Part shown: positions 35,947 to 44,601 of the stretch, piece after piece
Position numbering within the stretch: the stretch's first letter is position 1
How the letters are laid out: every line of letters starts with the position of its first letter
Source: Pedobacter cryoconitis
Lineage (GTDB): Bacteria > Bacteroidota > Bacteroidia > Sphingobacteriales > Sphingobacteriaceae
NCBI RefSeq assembly: GCF_003259615.1
Contig: NZ_QLLR01000009.1
Span: forward strand, 62,001-126,000
Direction of reading: 5' to 3'
Length of the DNA stretch: 64,000 nt
The notes under the pieces: generated by a model
The model's database searches: none
Told to the model about the DNA's origin: nothing
Seen by the model: the letters and a program-made list of their open reading frames with translations, nothing else
Program-made: the position numbers and the translations under genes

Positions 35947-37200
35947 ATCACTAAAAAGGAACCAGGCAATAATTAAGGTGATAAAAATGTTAAACAGTTG
36001 TGCCAGTAAAAATGCGTAAAGTGGTTTCTTGTTTTCATTCTTAAAAAGATCTTTAAAGTTGGTTTCCAGACCAATACTCGTAAAAGCGAGTGTAAACCAG
36101 GCATTCTGAAGATTTTTAAGACTATCCTTCACCGGGGCAGCTGTAGCTGGCGATAAAAAGAAAGAGAAAACTACCGACGCACCTATAAAAGCGAGTACAA
36201 ACTTGGGAAATCTCTCCCAAATAATTTTTAAAGTCGGTTTTTCTACGGTTTCAGCACCTTTGGCAGCTTTATTATAAGACCAGTAAATACTAATGGCAAA
36301 AGCTGCAATCCCGAGCAGTACATTCTGTGAAAATTTAACAATAGTACTTATTTTCAGCGCTTCTTCTCCTACCAAAGTTCCCGAAGCCACGACAGCTCCT
36401 GTGGTATCAATACTTCCACCCAGCCATGCGCCGGTTACTTGTTGCGGAAAAGAAAAATAAGCTGCAATATAGGGCATAAAGATCATCATGGGAATGGCAG
36501 TGATCAGCACCATGGAAATCACGTAAGACAGTTTCTTAGGATCTCCTTTAATAGCTCCCGAAGTAGCGATTGCTGCAGAAACACCACAAATAGATACGGC
36601 ACTGGAGATCATCATGGTCAATTCATCGTCTACTTTTAACTTTCTACAAAGCCAGAATGCGAAATACCATACGGAGAGTACGACAATTAATGCTTGCATC
36701 AGCCCTAATGAGCCTGCTTTTAAAATGTCTGAGAAAATAACTGTGGTTCCGAGCAAGACAAGCCCGATTTTAACAAAAAGCTCGGTAGACAGGGTATCTT
36801 TGAACCATTGCGGAAGTTTAAACAGATTACCGATAAGCAGACCGATGGCCAGACTGAAAATTACAGCTTCCAGGTTGATTGATTTGATAAACGAATTTCC
36901 GGCAAGTATCAGTGCAAAAATAGTCAGCAGATACACTGCGGGAAAACTGATTAAGAAGTTTTTGACTGGCTTACCGGTTACCAGCGCGCCAATTGCACCT
37001 ACTATCAGCACAAAAATAAACTGGATGAGGATTGTCGTTAGGTTGCCTGTATTAAAAATAGCAGTTCCAAGTTCAGCCGGGCTGCTCCATTTGTATATGG
37101 GTACAGGAACGATGTAAAAAACAAGGGAAAAGAGAATAACAAGGGAGCCAAGGATAACTACTGTCCAGTCTTCATGCAGTGGTTTAATTCTATCAGTCAT
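35932..37200 (-). CDS. YeiH family putative sulfate exporter
   Basis: 422 residues with about ten to eleven membrane segments. Characteristic family stretches are FSLAIGLLIGNLFKLPQWF, ISSAVSICGVSAAIATSGAI and GAWLGGSIDTTGAVVASGTL. The family (Cons_hypoth698) is annotated as sulfate/sulfite exporters, largely by context. The upstream region carries two stacked palindromes at 37260-37309, indicating specific regulation. No sulfur genes are adjacent. Confidence 0.86.
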   Translation of the reverse strand: MTDRIKPLHEDWTVVILGSLVILFSLVFYIVPVPIYKWSSPAELGTAIFNTGNLTTILIQFIFVLIVGAIGALVTGKPVKNFLISFPAVYLLTIFALILAGNSFIKSINLEAVIFSLAIGLLIGNLFKLPQWFKDTLSTELFVKIGLVLLGTTVIFSDILKAGSLGLMQALIVVLSVWYFAFWLCRKLKVDDELTMMISSAVSICGVSAAIATSGAIKGDPKKLSYVISMVLITAIPMMIFMPYIAAYFSFPQQVTGAWLGGSIDTTGAVVASGTLVGEEALKISTIVKFSQNVLLGIAAFAISIYWSYNKAAKGAETVEKPTLKIIWERFPKFVLAFIGASVVFSFFLSPATAAPVKDSLKNLQNAWFTLAFTSIGLETNFKDLFKNENKKPLYAFLLAQLFNIFITLIIAWFLFSDAAKI

Positions 37201-37259
37201 TAGTAAGTATTAAGGTCAAGCTTCCAGTCGGTTAAGCGCCCTAATATATTAAAATTTAA

Positions 37260-37276
37260 CTTATACGAAGTATAAG
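37260..37276. promoter_or_regulatory. Palindrome CTTATAC-GAA-GTATAAG upstream of the YeiH gene
   Basis: Perfect 7-bp arms around GAA, 60 bases before the start codon on the minus strand. It directly abuts a longer inverted repeat, so the two may form one operator region or alternative hairpins. Confidence 0.5.
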
Positions 37277-37309
37277 ACTACTAATTTAGTATGCTAAATT
37301 AGTAGTCTT
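37274..37309. promoter_or_regulatory. 16-bp perfect inverted repeat upstream of the YeiH gene
   Basis: Arms AAGACTACTAATTTAG (37274-37289) and its complement (37294-37309) around a TATG loop. Each arm plus loop also contains a near-palindromic 13-mer (TACTAATTTAGTA and TGCTAAATTAGTA) in tandem, a layout typical for dimer operators. It lacks a T tract, so it is not a plain terminator of the aminotransferase gene. Confidence 0.55.
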
Positions 37310-37333
37310 CACATTTTATACTGTTTCTTCGCT

Positions 37334-38446
37334 TTATTTCCTGATATACTTTCCGAAGATTTCCAGAATCTCCGGCAGGTTTTCCCTTCCAAATCCAATT
37401 CTTGCATGTTTATCACCGTATTCAAATGTTTCAGCGGGTAATAACATAATTCCTGTTTCTTTAACCAGCCGCTCTGAAAACTCCATTGATGTTTCTTTAA
37501 CTTTCAGCTTAATAAAGGCAGTTGAGCCGCCAACTGGTTTAGGGAAATCAAAAAAGTCTGCATTGTCCTGATGAAACTGAGTAAATAGTTTAAGGTTTTT
37601 CTTGATTTTTAACAGATTGGGTGTTACAAATTTATCCATGTTGTTAAGTGCAATAGTGGCTAGAATTTCACTGGTCGCACTGTTACAAATACTCAGGTAA
37701 TCTTTGAAATTCTCTACTTTCTGCAGGATGTTTTTGTTTTTTGAAGTCAGCCAGCCTAATCTTAAACCTGCAAGTCCAAAGGTTTTTGCTGTGCCCCATA
37801 AACTGACTGCATTTTCATATAAATCGCAGGCAGAAGGCAGGTCTTCTTCTTCTGTATGGTTTAAAAAGCGATACATTTCATCAGAGAAAAGAACAATGTT
37901 ATGTTTTTTAGCGATAGCTATTATCTTTTTATAATCTTCAAGAGCCGGGATAAAACCGGTAGGATTATGAGGAAAATTGATAATGATCATTTTTGTATCA
38001 GGTTTGATCAGTTTTTCAAGTTCTTCGGGGTCATAGTACCAGTTTTCTTGTTCCTGACTGGCTGTCCACGAAGAAACATCACAGCCTAAAGATTTAGCGA
38101 TCTCATATAAGGACTGATACATCGGTGACATACAGATCACGTGATCTCCTTGGGAAAGTAAAACATTCATCAGGATGAAGTTAGCTTCGCCGGGTGAAGA
38201 AACTACGATTTCATCGGGTTCGATAGTTTTAAAGTGTTGTTGAATTGCAGTACGGAGTTCCAGGCTTCCACGGGTTTCTGTATAACCGAGTTTGAGGTTA
38301 TTCCAGCTTTCTTTTTCTTCTGCTGAAGCCAGATTGAGAACGTATTGCATCGGGTAACCATCACAATCGGAACTTGACAGCAGGTATTTGGCTGTGAATT
38401 CATACCTGGCAAAATATCTTTCTACGGCAAAGTCTTTTATTTTCAT
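37334..38446 (-). CDS. PLP-dependent class I/II aminotransferase
   Basis: 370 residues, cytoplasmic. Fold-type I features: MYQSLYEIAKSLGCDV, INFPHNPTGFIP (substrate/PLP loop), SDEMYRFL and the Schiff-base lysine K221 in LWGTAKTFGLAGLRLGWL, then the arginine in ARIGFGRENLPE. Closest to aspartate/kynurenine/valine-pyruvate-type aminotransferases; substrate not readable. Monocistronic; the strong inverted repeat after its stop may also shape its 3' end. Confidence 0.9.
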   Translation of the reverse strand: MKIKDFAVERYFARYEFTAKYLLSSSDCDGYPMQYVLNLASAEEKESWNNLKLGYTETRGSLELRTAIQQHFKTIEPDEIVVSSPGEANFILMNVLLSQGDHVICMSPMYQSLYEIAKSLGCDVSSWTASQEQENWYYDPEELEKLIKPDTKMIIINFPHNPTGFIPALEDYKKIIAIAKKHNIVLFSDEMYRFLNHTEEEDLPSACDLYENAVSLWGTAKTFGLAGLRLGWLTSKNKNILQKVENFKDYLSICNSATSEILATIALNNMDKFVTPNLLKIKKNLKLFTQFHQDNADFFDFPKPVGGSTAFIKLKVKETSMEFSERLVKETGIMLLPAETFEYGDKHARIGFGRENLPEILEIFGKYIRK

Positions 38447-38602
38447 GTATAGGTTTCTTTTTTAGGGGTAGCGATGAAAAGTATAGGGGTCGTAAATATA
38501 TATATTAAAACATTTTTTCTATCAAATTAACACCCTTTTCCCCTCTCCCTTCATTCCCGGATTTCCATTGCAGGTTTATCTTTCATTGCGTATTATTGCT
38601 TT

Positions 38603-39154
38603 ATGAAACCGTCATCCTTAAAAAATATCATTGCCATTTCAGGCAGCACAAGGAAAAACTCTGCCAATCATCATTTGATCAAAGCTATTGGCGAACTATC
38701 AAAAGATACTTTTGAAATCACCCTATTTGAAGATTTATTGGGGTTACCAGCTTTTAACCCCGATGAAAGCATTGAAAACACCCCGGAAAAAGTACTTCAA
38801 TTCAGAGCTTTGCTTAACGCTGCTGACGGTATACTGATTTGTACGCCAGAGTATGCACATGGCGTTCCCGGAACATTGAAAAATGCAATTGACTGGACGG
38901 TTTCCAGTGCTGAATTTTCAAATAAACCTGCCGTGCTGATTACAGCTTCCACTGATGGAAAATATGGACATGCAGGATTATTGGAAACATTAAAGGTTAT
39001 TGAAGCTAAAAATATAGAGAATTTGGAATTGCTCATTTCTTTCGCCAAAACAAAAATCAATGCTGAAGGTGAAATTACAGAAGAAAAAACACTGGAGCAG
39101 ATCAAAGCTTTGCTTAACAGGTTTAATGAGACTATAAATGACGTTCAAGATTGA
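38603..39154 (+). CDS. NADPH-dependent FMN reductase family protein
   Basis: 183 residues, flavodoxin-like fold. FMN phosphate loop GSTRKNSANHHL at residues ~14-25 and flavin-contact segment TPEYAHGVPGTLKNAIDW near residue 80-97 are typical of FMN_red. It likely reduces quinones, azo compounds, chromate or free flavin. 156 bases of divergent intergenic DNA separate it from the aminotransferase gene. Confidence 0.9.
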   Translation: MKPSSLKNIIAISGSTRKNSANHHLIKAIGELSKDTFEITLFEDLLGLPAFNPDESIENTPEKVLQFRALLNAADGILICTPEYAHGVPGTLKNAIDWTVSSAEFSNKPAVLITASTDGKYGHAGLLETLKVIEAKNIENLELLISFAKTKINAEGEITEEKTLEQIKALLNRFNETINDVQD

Positions 39155-39178
39155 ACAGCAGACGTTCGGAATTGAACA
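39140..39178. repeat. Imperfect 18-base direct repeat before the FtsX permease
   Basis: GACGTTC-AA-GATTGAACA (39140-39157) and GACGTTC-GG-AATTGAACA (39161-39178), 21 bases apart, about two helical turns, so on the same DNA face. The second copy is also the left part of the 30-bp palindrome at 39161-39190. Probably a second, weaker binding site. Confidence 0.55.
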
Positions 39179-39190
39179 ATTGCGAACGTC
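39161..39190. promoter_or_regulatory. 30-bp palindromic activator site upstream of a sigma-54 promoter
   Basis: Outer arms GACGTTCG / CGAACGTC and inner arms AATTG / CAATT are perfect; only the single bases next to the outer arms and the central AA differ from perfect symmetry. Centre ~60 bases before the -24 element, within the usual reach of NtrC-type enhancer-binding activators. Confidence 0.65.
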
Positions 39191-39230
39191 GGAATGGCTT
39201 TAATCCATAGATAAGCCACGATTTCATGAA

Positions 39231-39246
39231 TGGCACATCATTGGCA
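39231..39246 (+). promoter_or_regulatory. Sigma-54 (-24/-12) promoter of the FtsX permease gene
   Basis: TGGCAC at 39231-39236 and TTGGCA at 39241-39246, with GG and GC exactly 10 bases apart as needed for sigma-54 (consensus TGGCACG-N4-TTGCA; one mismatch in the -12 element). Expected start ~39257. This fixes the gene start at 39274, since the upstream ATG at 39226 lies before the promoter. Confidence 0.7.
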
Positions 39247-39273
39247 GGGCTGTATATATTCATTCTCATATTT

Positions 39274-41637
39274 ATGTTCAAACTTAACTTCATTATTGCA
39301 TTCAGAAATATCTGGAAAAACAAATCCTCCTCACTGATTAATATCGGAGGCCTTGCCATTGGATTATCTTCTTGCTTACTCTTGATGTTATATGCTCATT
39401 ACGAATGGAATTATGACAAGCAATTTAAGAATTCGGCCGGGATTTATCAGGCCATGGTGAATAGTTATGACGGAAATGGAAATACAGTAAGTACTATTGA
39501 CCTTACGGCAAATGTACTTGCCGCAACGTTAAAGGAAGATTTTCCGGAGGTCAAACATATCGCCAGAACGACAAATGCTTATAAAAGATTACTAACTACT
39601 GCCGATAATAGCTTTAAAATCAGCAGCAGATATGCGGACCCCGATTTTCTTAAGGTATTCGATTTTCAGTTTCTCAGCGGAAATCCTGCAAAAGCACTGA
39701 ACGACCCTAATTCCATTATACTTACAGCAACCACAGCCAAACGTTTGTTTGGAACGACAGATGTCTTAAATAAAACTGTAAAATTTGAGAATCAGGCAAG
39801 TTTAAAAGTTACTGCCGTTATCAAAGATCTTCCCGCCAATATAACTTATACTTTTGAAGCGCTTACTCCATGGACCTTGTTTGAAAATTTAAATCAATGG
39901 CCAGCAAAAACAAATTGGGGAAATCATTCCTTCTACACCTTAATGACGCTTACCGGAAATACTGATATTAACCAGTTCAATCAAAAACTGAAAGGATTGG
40001 TCAAAAATCACATTGTTACTGCTAAAGAAGATGTTTTTCTTTTTCCATTGACCAAACTACACCTGTATGGGGATTTTGTAAATGGTAAAAGTACAGGAGG
40101 AAAAATCAGTCAGGTTCAACTATTTGTAGCTTTAGCGCTTGGTATCTTACTGATTGCCTGTATCAATTTCATGAATTTATCTACTGCCCATGCGCAGAAA
40201 AGAGCAAAAGAAGTGGCGATTAAAAAAACTATGGGAGCCACAAAAAGTTCCCTGGTCTTCCAGTTTTTAGCAGAATCTCTGATGCTGACAGCCATTAGTA
40301 TATTAATCAGCATTGCTATTGTAGAGCTGGCCCTACCCTGGTTTAATCATTTACTGGATATTACGATAACTATTAGTTACCTGAACCCTGTTAACTGGAT
40401 TATGCTATTCGGTCTGTTAACTTTAACGGGTTTTCTTGCCGGGAGTTATCCTGCTTTTTATCTTTCCGCATTTAATCCGGTACAAACTTTAAAAAAGAAA
40501 GCAGGCTTCCAGATTTTAGGTTTAAGACAAATCCTGGTTATCATTCAGTTCTCATTTGCTATTATCTTAATTGCTTCGACAGTTACAATCTATCAACAAA
40601 TCCAGTTTATCAAAAACAGGCCGTTAGGTTATCAGCCAAATGGTTTGGTAGAGGTTCCGCATGAAGGTTTGCTGTATGAGAAATATGATCTTTTAAAATC
40701 AAGGTTATTAGAAAGCCAGGCCGTGGTTGGTGTTACGCAATCTTCAAGCGGTATCACCAATAAAGAGAGTACGATCCGCGAGTTAGGATGGGAAGGCATG
40801 GCAGAATCAGGCAAACTTATAGATTTTGATCAGCTTTATACAACAGCAGATTTTGTTAAAACAACTGGAATCAGGCTAACTCAGGGCCGGGATTTTAATA
40901 AAGACAGAACATCCGATCATTCAGGGATTCTGCTTAGTGAAAAAGCAGTACGTATCATGGGACTTAAGCATCCGCTCGGCGCAAAAATAATTCACCAGGG
41001 AGAACCAAGGATAGTTACCGGCGTGTTTGCAGATATTGTGTGGGGTAATCCGAACAAGTTTACTGCACCTATGCTCATTGCTTACGCCGATGGAATTAGT
41101 GAAACGATTACCATGCGCCTTAATCCTCAGAAAAGTGCTGCCGAAAGCATCGCTGCAATTGGTACGATCCTGAAGGAACTAAATCCGGATTTTCCGGTTG
41201 ATATTAAATTCATTGATAACTTAAACCAGGGAAAACTAAAAAATGAAGCCACAATAGGTATTCTCGCCAATATATTTGGTGGTCTGGCAATTTTTATATC
41301 GTGCATGGGCTTATTCGGATTAACCGCCTATAGTGCCGCGCAGCGTACTAAAGAAATTGGTATCCGTAAGATATTGGGAGCAACAGTCAAAGAGTTAATG
41401 GAAATGCTGGCTTTAAATTTTGTAAAGCTGGTATTAATAGCCATTGTGATCTCCTCACCTGTTGCCTGGTATTTAATGAACAGGTGGTTAATGAATTTTG
41501 ATATTCAAACACCGGTCAGCCTTTGGATATTTATTTTAACTGCACTATTTACAATTCTTATTTCCTTATTAACTGTAAGCTGGCAAACCTACAAAGCAGC
41601 TATTGCTAATCCGATAAAGGCACTGAAATATGAATAG
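39274..41637 (+). CDS. MacB/FtsX-type ABC transporter permease
   Basis: About 787 residues from the ATG at 39274 (MFKLNFIIAFRNIWKNKSSS is the usual start of this family; an ATG at 39226 precedes the promoter and is rejected). Two MacB_PCD periplasmic domains and two FtsX cores, each with three membrane segments: VALALGILLIACINFMNLST with the RAKEVAIKKTMGATKSSLV motif, and later FGGLAIFISCMGLFGLTAYS with RTKEIGIRKILGATVKELM. Such proteins are fused-duplicate permeases that need a separate ATPase, here not adjacent. Expression by sigma-54 under an NtrC-type activator is indicated. Confidence 0.92.
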   Translation: MFKLNFIIAFRNIWKNKSSSLINIGGLAIGLSSCLLLMLYAHYEWNYDKQFKNSAGIYQAMVNSYDGNGNTVSTIDLTANVLAATLKEDFPEVKHIARTTNAYKRLLTTADNSFKISSRYADPDFLKVFDFQFLSGNPAKALNDPNSIILTATTAKRLFGTTDVLNKTVKFENQASLKVTAVIKDLPANITYTFEALTPWTLFENLNQWPAKTNWGNHSFYTLMTLTGNTDINQFNQKLKGLVKNHIVTAKEDVFLFPLTKLHLYGDFVNGKSTGGKISQVQLFVALALGILLIACINFMNLSTAHAQKRAKEVAIKKTMGATKSSLVFQFLAESLMLTAISILISIAIVELALPWFNHLLDITITISYLNPVNWIMLFGLLTLTGFLAGSYPAFYLSAFNPVQTLKKKAGFQILGLRQILVIIQFSFAIILIASTVTIYQQIQFIKNRPLGYQPNGLVEVPHEGLLYEKYDLLKSRLLESQAVVGVTQSSSGITNKESTIRELGWEGMAESGKLIDFDQLYTTADFVKTTGIRLTQGRDFNKDRTSDHSGILLSEKAVRIMGLKHPLGAKIIHQGEPRIVTGVFADIVWGNPNKFTAPMLIAYADGISETITMRLNPQKSAAESIAAIGTILKELNPDFPVDIKFIDNLNQGKLKNEATIGILANIFGGLAIFISCMGLFGLTAYSAAQRTKEIGIRKILGATVKELMEMLALNFVKLVLIAIVISSPVAWYLMNRWLMNFDIQTPVSLWIFILTALFTILISLLTVSWQTYKAAIANPIKALKYE

Positions 41638-41689
41638 AAGCGCTCCAACGCAGGAAATTAGGGCAAAATTCCTGTTAAGTACAGAAAGG

Positions 41690-42490
41690 TTAATCCTGAC
41701 TTTTTATCAAGAAGTCTAAAACCAGCTGGTTTATTTCCTGGTGCTGCCAGTCTTTACCGTTAGCGTCCATTTCATTATGTATAGTGCTTTTTAACTTCAC
41801 AAGCTCTATTCCGAAATGCTGCTGCTGGTCGGATGATGGTAAAACGCCTTCATCAGCGGGCTGATCTGAGGAGCGCAAGCTATATATCCTGGGTTTGCTA
41901 ACTCTTGGAAATGGCATCCTCCGGTTATCAAGGGAAATTACGCAAGCTACTAATTCGGGATGTTGTGTTGCAAATAGCATGACCATATCTCCACCGTTGG
42001 AGTGACCGATTAAACTGAGGTGTTTATAATCAAGATCGGGCCTGGTTTTTTTGAGTTGTTTGATGACAAATAAAATATTCTGAACTCCCCGCTCCCAGTT
42101 GGGCCAGCGTGTTTCAATTGGTTTACCTGCAGTGGGCAGCAAATCATCTGTAGCAAGTTCGTGCTGGATACTCACTACAGTATAGCCCTTTGAGGCCAGA
42201 AAGTTGGCAAGATAACTGTAAGCTTTAAATGATCCCCATTGGTTTTGACCATAGCCATGGTTTAAAATAATAACCTGATTCAGTTTTCCGGTTTTAGAAA
42301 GCGCTGGTTTTTCAGGTCCGTAAATGGCTACAGGAACAAGACGTTTTCTAGATTGATCAACCCAGTTGAGTGTATCCAGTTTAACTACCGCAGTCAATGA
42401 TTTAGCCGCGGGTTCAATGGGTTGATTTTGCTGAGCAGACAAGGTGCGTGCTCCCACTGAAAGCAAAAGAATTAATAGTAGTCTTTTCAT
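41690..42490 (-). CDS. Exported alpha/beta hydrolase
   Basis: 266 residues, signal peptide (LLLILLLSVGARTLSA). Alpha/beta hydrolase signs: IILNHGYGQNQWG oxyanion region, nucleophile elbow GHSNGGD at about residue 163-168, and a late histidine. Resembles dienelactone hydrolase or acetyl-hydrolase types. It starts 2 bases after the pseudouridine synthase stop, so it is co-transcribed with it. Substrate unknown. Confidence 0.82.
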   Translation of the reverse strand: MKRLLLILLLSVGARTLSAQQNQPIEPAAKSLTAVVKLDTLNWVDQSRKRLVPVAIYGPEKPALSKTGKLNQVIILNHGYGQNQWGSFKAYSYLANFLASKGYTVVSIQHELATDDLLPTAGKPIETRWPNWERGVQNILFVIKQLKKTRPDLDYKHLSLIGHSNGGDMVMLFATQHPELVACVISLDNRRMPFPRVSKPRIYSLRSSDQPADEGVLPSSDQQQHFGIELVKLKSTIHNEMDANGKDWQHQEINQLVLDFLIKSQD

Positions 42491-42492
42491 GG

Positions 42493-43170
42493 TTACCAGC
42501 TCATGATGTCCATCACTCTTTTAAATTCTTGGTGTATATTGGCTTTAAGGTGAATATCTTCTTTGGTAAAAGGGTGTTTGAAAATCAGTTCTGAAGCGTG
42601 TAATAACATCGTTGTCATTTCCCACTGCTCTTTAAAGAACCTGTTTTGTTTGTTACAGCCGTGCTTGCGGTCACCTATAATTGGATAAAAGATATGCGCA
42701 AAGTGTTTACGTAGCTGGTGCATACGTCCTGTTGTAGGGGTTGCTTCTACTAAAGAGTATCTTGAAGTGGGGTGTTGACCCAAAGCAATATCGAGTTCTG
42801 CTCTTTTTAGGGTAACAAAGGAAGTAAAAGCTTCTTGAATTGCTCCATTTTCTTTAACTAGCGGATAGTCTATATCCTGACTGTCAGGAGCATAACCTCT
42901 AACAATTGCAAGGTATTTCTTTTGTATTTCCCCGTTTTGAAATTGCTGGTGCAGTGCAATTTCAACATCTTTCTCAAAGGCAAATAATAATAAACCACCT
43001 GTTTTTCTGTCTAAACGGTGTACTGGACTTACCCGTCTGTTAACCTGATCTCTTAAGAGTTGTAAGGCAAATTCTTTCGCATCGGTTGCGATTGAGGAAC
43101 GGTGTACTAATAGTCCATGTGGTTTATTGATCGCAATGATATGATCATCCTGGTATACAATTTCAAGCAT
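42493..43170 (-). CDS. RluA/TruC family pseudouridine synthase
   Basis: About 225 residues from the ATG at 43170 (MLEIVYQDDHIIAINKPHGL); a start 28 codons earlier adds a basic stretch that is not part of the family. Catalytic aspartate in VHRLDRKTGGLLLFA; IVRGYAP and GRMHQLRKHFAHIFYPIIGD complete the family signature. It modifies uridine in tRNA (TruC-like, U65) or rRNA. Co-transcribed with the hydrolase. Confidence 0.9.
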   Translation of the reverse strand: MLEIVYQDDHIIAINKPHGLLVHRSSIATDAKEFALQLLRDQVNRRVSPVHRLDRKTGGLLLFAFEKDVEIALHQQFQNGEIQKKYLAIVRGYAPDSQDIDYPLVKENGAIQEAFTSFVTLKRAELDIALGQHPTSRYSLVEATPTTGRMHQLRKHFAHIFYPIIGDRKHGCNKQNRFFKEQWEMTTMLLHASELIFKHPFTKEDIHLKANIHQEFKRVMDIMSW

Positions 43171-43260
43171 TAATTTTTTTCGCGAATATAGCTTTTTATA
43201 AATTCTCCGGGAAAGGAAAATTCTGATTTGCGGTAATAATATCGAAGACTTCATTGGTTA

Positions 43261-43503
43261 TTATTGAATGAAGTTCTTAATCACAACATCTCTTACTCGT
43301 ACTGGCATATCAAATTCATTCTTTACAACCTCTATTTTAACAAGATACTTGTCACCATTTGGCATTTCTTTACGCTAATATTCTCCATCCTCTTCAAACT
43401 GAGCATAAAACGAATTTCCCAATTCAAAGGCACACTGCTTCCCTAATTCATACATATTACTCATGTTTTTTAACAGACGGTCAACTATTGAAACTGTTTT
43501 CAT
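43261..43503 (-). pseudogene. Small gene interrupted by an amber codon
   Basis: On the minus strand an 81-codon frame starts at ATG 43503 (MKTVSIVDRLLKNMSNMYEL) and ends at TAA 43261, with a single in-frame TAG at 43375-43377 (codon 43). Both halves read like protein: the first ends FYAQFEEDGEY, the second continues RKEMPNGDKYLVKIEVVKNE and DMPVRVRDVVIKNF. One base change from TAG restores an 80-residue protein. It could be a recent pseudogene or a sequencing error; recoding is unlikely. Family unknown. Confidence 0.6.
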
Positions 43504-43612
43504 TGGAAATACAGCTAAAGTGTACTCAATATACTAAAAAGGTAAAATATCCGCCAAACTGATTCTTAATATCACTATCTCTCTTAATAACCAGGCATTA
43601 ATAAATAATACC

Positions 43613-43984
43613 ATGATGCCTCCTTATGAATTGGAATCTTCTATTGGTTTTTATTATGATAATGTTTCAGTAACAATCGTGACAAAAAGTGGAACTTATG
43701 TTGCTACTATAAAAAACTCAATTGAATATAATAAATCCTTTAGAGAATATAGTAAAAATCGTGAAGCTTATCGAGACCAATATCGAGCACTCGCTGGAAC
43801 TTACAGAGAGGAATTCAATATTAATGCTACTGAGGGAGAGGCAACTATGTTTGCCTTATTAGCGCAATTAGGCAAATCTATAAATTTGTACAAAGCACAG
43901 CCTGGTTCAACTGAATTTAAACCTGTTGAAGCTGGTACGCTAAATGGTACCCCTATTGTCCGTGATATTAATTGTCCTCAATAA
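43613..43984 (+). CDS. Orphan protein of unknown function, possibly a gene remnant
   Basis: 123 residues from the ATG at 43613, no signal peptide, no recognised motif. The frame is open upstream to about 43538, and that part (ITISLNNQALINNTM) also reads like protein but has no ATG start, so this may be the tail of a longer lost gene. AT-rich codon use compared with neighbours. It is followed 39 bases later by another orphan gene. Acquisition by transfer is plausible. Confidence 0.5.
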   Translation: MMPPYELESSIGFYYDNVSVTIVTKSGTYVATIKNSIEYNKSFREYSKNREAYRDQYRALAGTYREEFNINATEGEATMFALLAQLGKSINLYKAQPGSTEFKPVEAGTLNGTPIVRDINCPQ

Positions 43985-44023
43985 TCCCTGATTAAAATAT
44001 ATAAATTACTAAATTTATTACTT

Positions 44024-44545
44024 ATGAAAATTGCAACAGTCTTATTAACGATTATATTATCCTTTAGTATTAACAAACAAAATAGAATTTTTCTTAGTCC
44101 AGAAATCAGTATTATACTACCTAAAGGAGCTAATGTGTTTGATGACCAGGAATTTAAAGAAAGCATGAGTGCTTTCGGTACTGGAGATGCTTTTAAAAGA
44201 ATTACAAAAGATATTTACAAGATTGATAACATCATTCTTCGTTTTTCAGTTGTAAACGGAGAAAGATCTTATGAGTATTTGCAATCAGAACAGCAATCTT
44301 ATAAAAGATATTTGAAACCTACAGATGATAATGAGTATAACTCGGAAATTAAAAGTATTAAAGGTAATTTTTATTTAAATATTAGTTTTCACATTAAAAC
44401 TTCAGGCCACAATAGAGCCAAAGTTTACAATCCTAAAACCAGGAAAATTTTCAATATTGAAATTGAATACAAATTAATAGCCGGTGAGAAAGAGAAAGCT
44501 GAGCAGATTCTTCAAGAAATACTGGAAAGCGCAGAGTTCAAATAA
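44024..44545 (+). CDS. Small exported orphan protein
   Basis: 173 residues with a hydrophobic N-terminal segment (MKIATVLLTIILSFSI) without a clear cleavage site. The rest is charged and strand-rich (FYLNISFHIKT). AT-rich, no family recognised. With the preceding gene it may form a two-gene unit; its stop is 2 bases before the open frame leading into the Nudix-type regulator. Confidence 0.55.
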   Translation: MKIATVLLTIILSFSINKQNRIFLSPEISIILPKGANVFDDQEFKESMSAFGTGDAFKRITKDIYKIDNIILRFSVVNGERSYEYLQSEQQSYKRYLKPTDDNEYNSEIKSIKGNFYLNISFHIKTSGHNRAKVYNPKTRKIFNIEIEYKLIAGEKEKAEQILQEILESAEFK

Positions 44546-44601
44546 TTATGATTAGCCAATTTTCACCAGATCTTTTAAACAGATTCTTATATTGCCCCAT
44601 A

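Noticed and set aside
38568-38598. Promoter-like TTG-N20-TATTATTG before the FMN reductase gene
   Set aside because: It would start transcription at or after the ATG at 38603 and has a mismatch in the -7 element.
39226-39273. Earlier ATG for the FtsX permease
   Set aside because: The codons before 39274 overlie the sigma-54 promoter and do not match the conserved N-terminus of the family.
41651-41674. CAGGAA/TTCCTG dyad between convergent genes as terminator
   Set aside because: Only six base pairs with a long loop and no T tract.
43171-43254. 28-codon N-terminal extension of the pseudouridine synthase
   Set aside because: The family starts at MLEIVYQDD; the extension is basic and unrelated.
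43264-43446. 60-residue plus-strand frame
   Set aside because: It is the complement of the amber-interrupted minus-strand gene, which reads much more like protein; the plus frame is hydrophobic and low in complexity.
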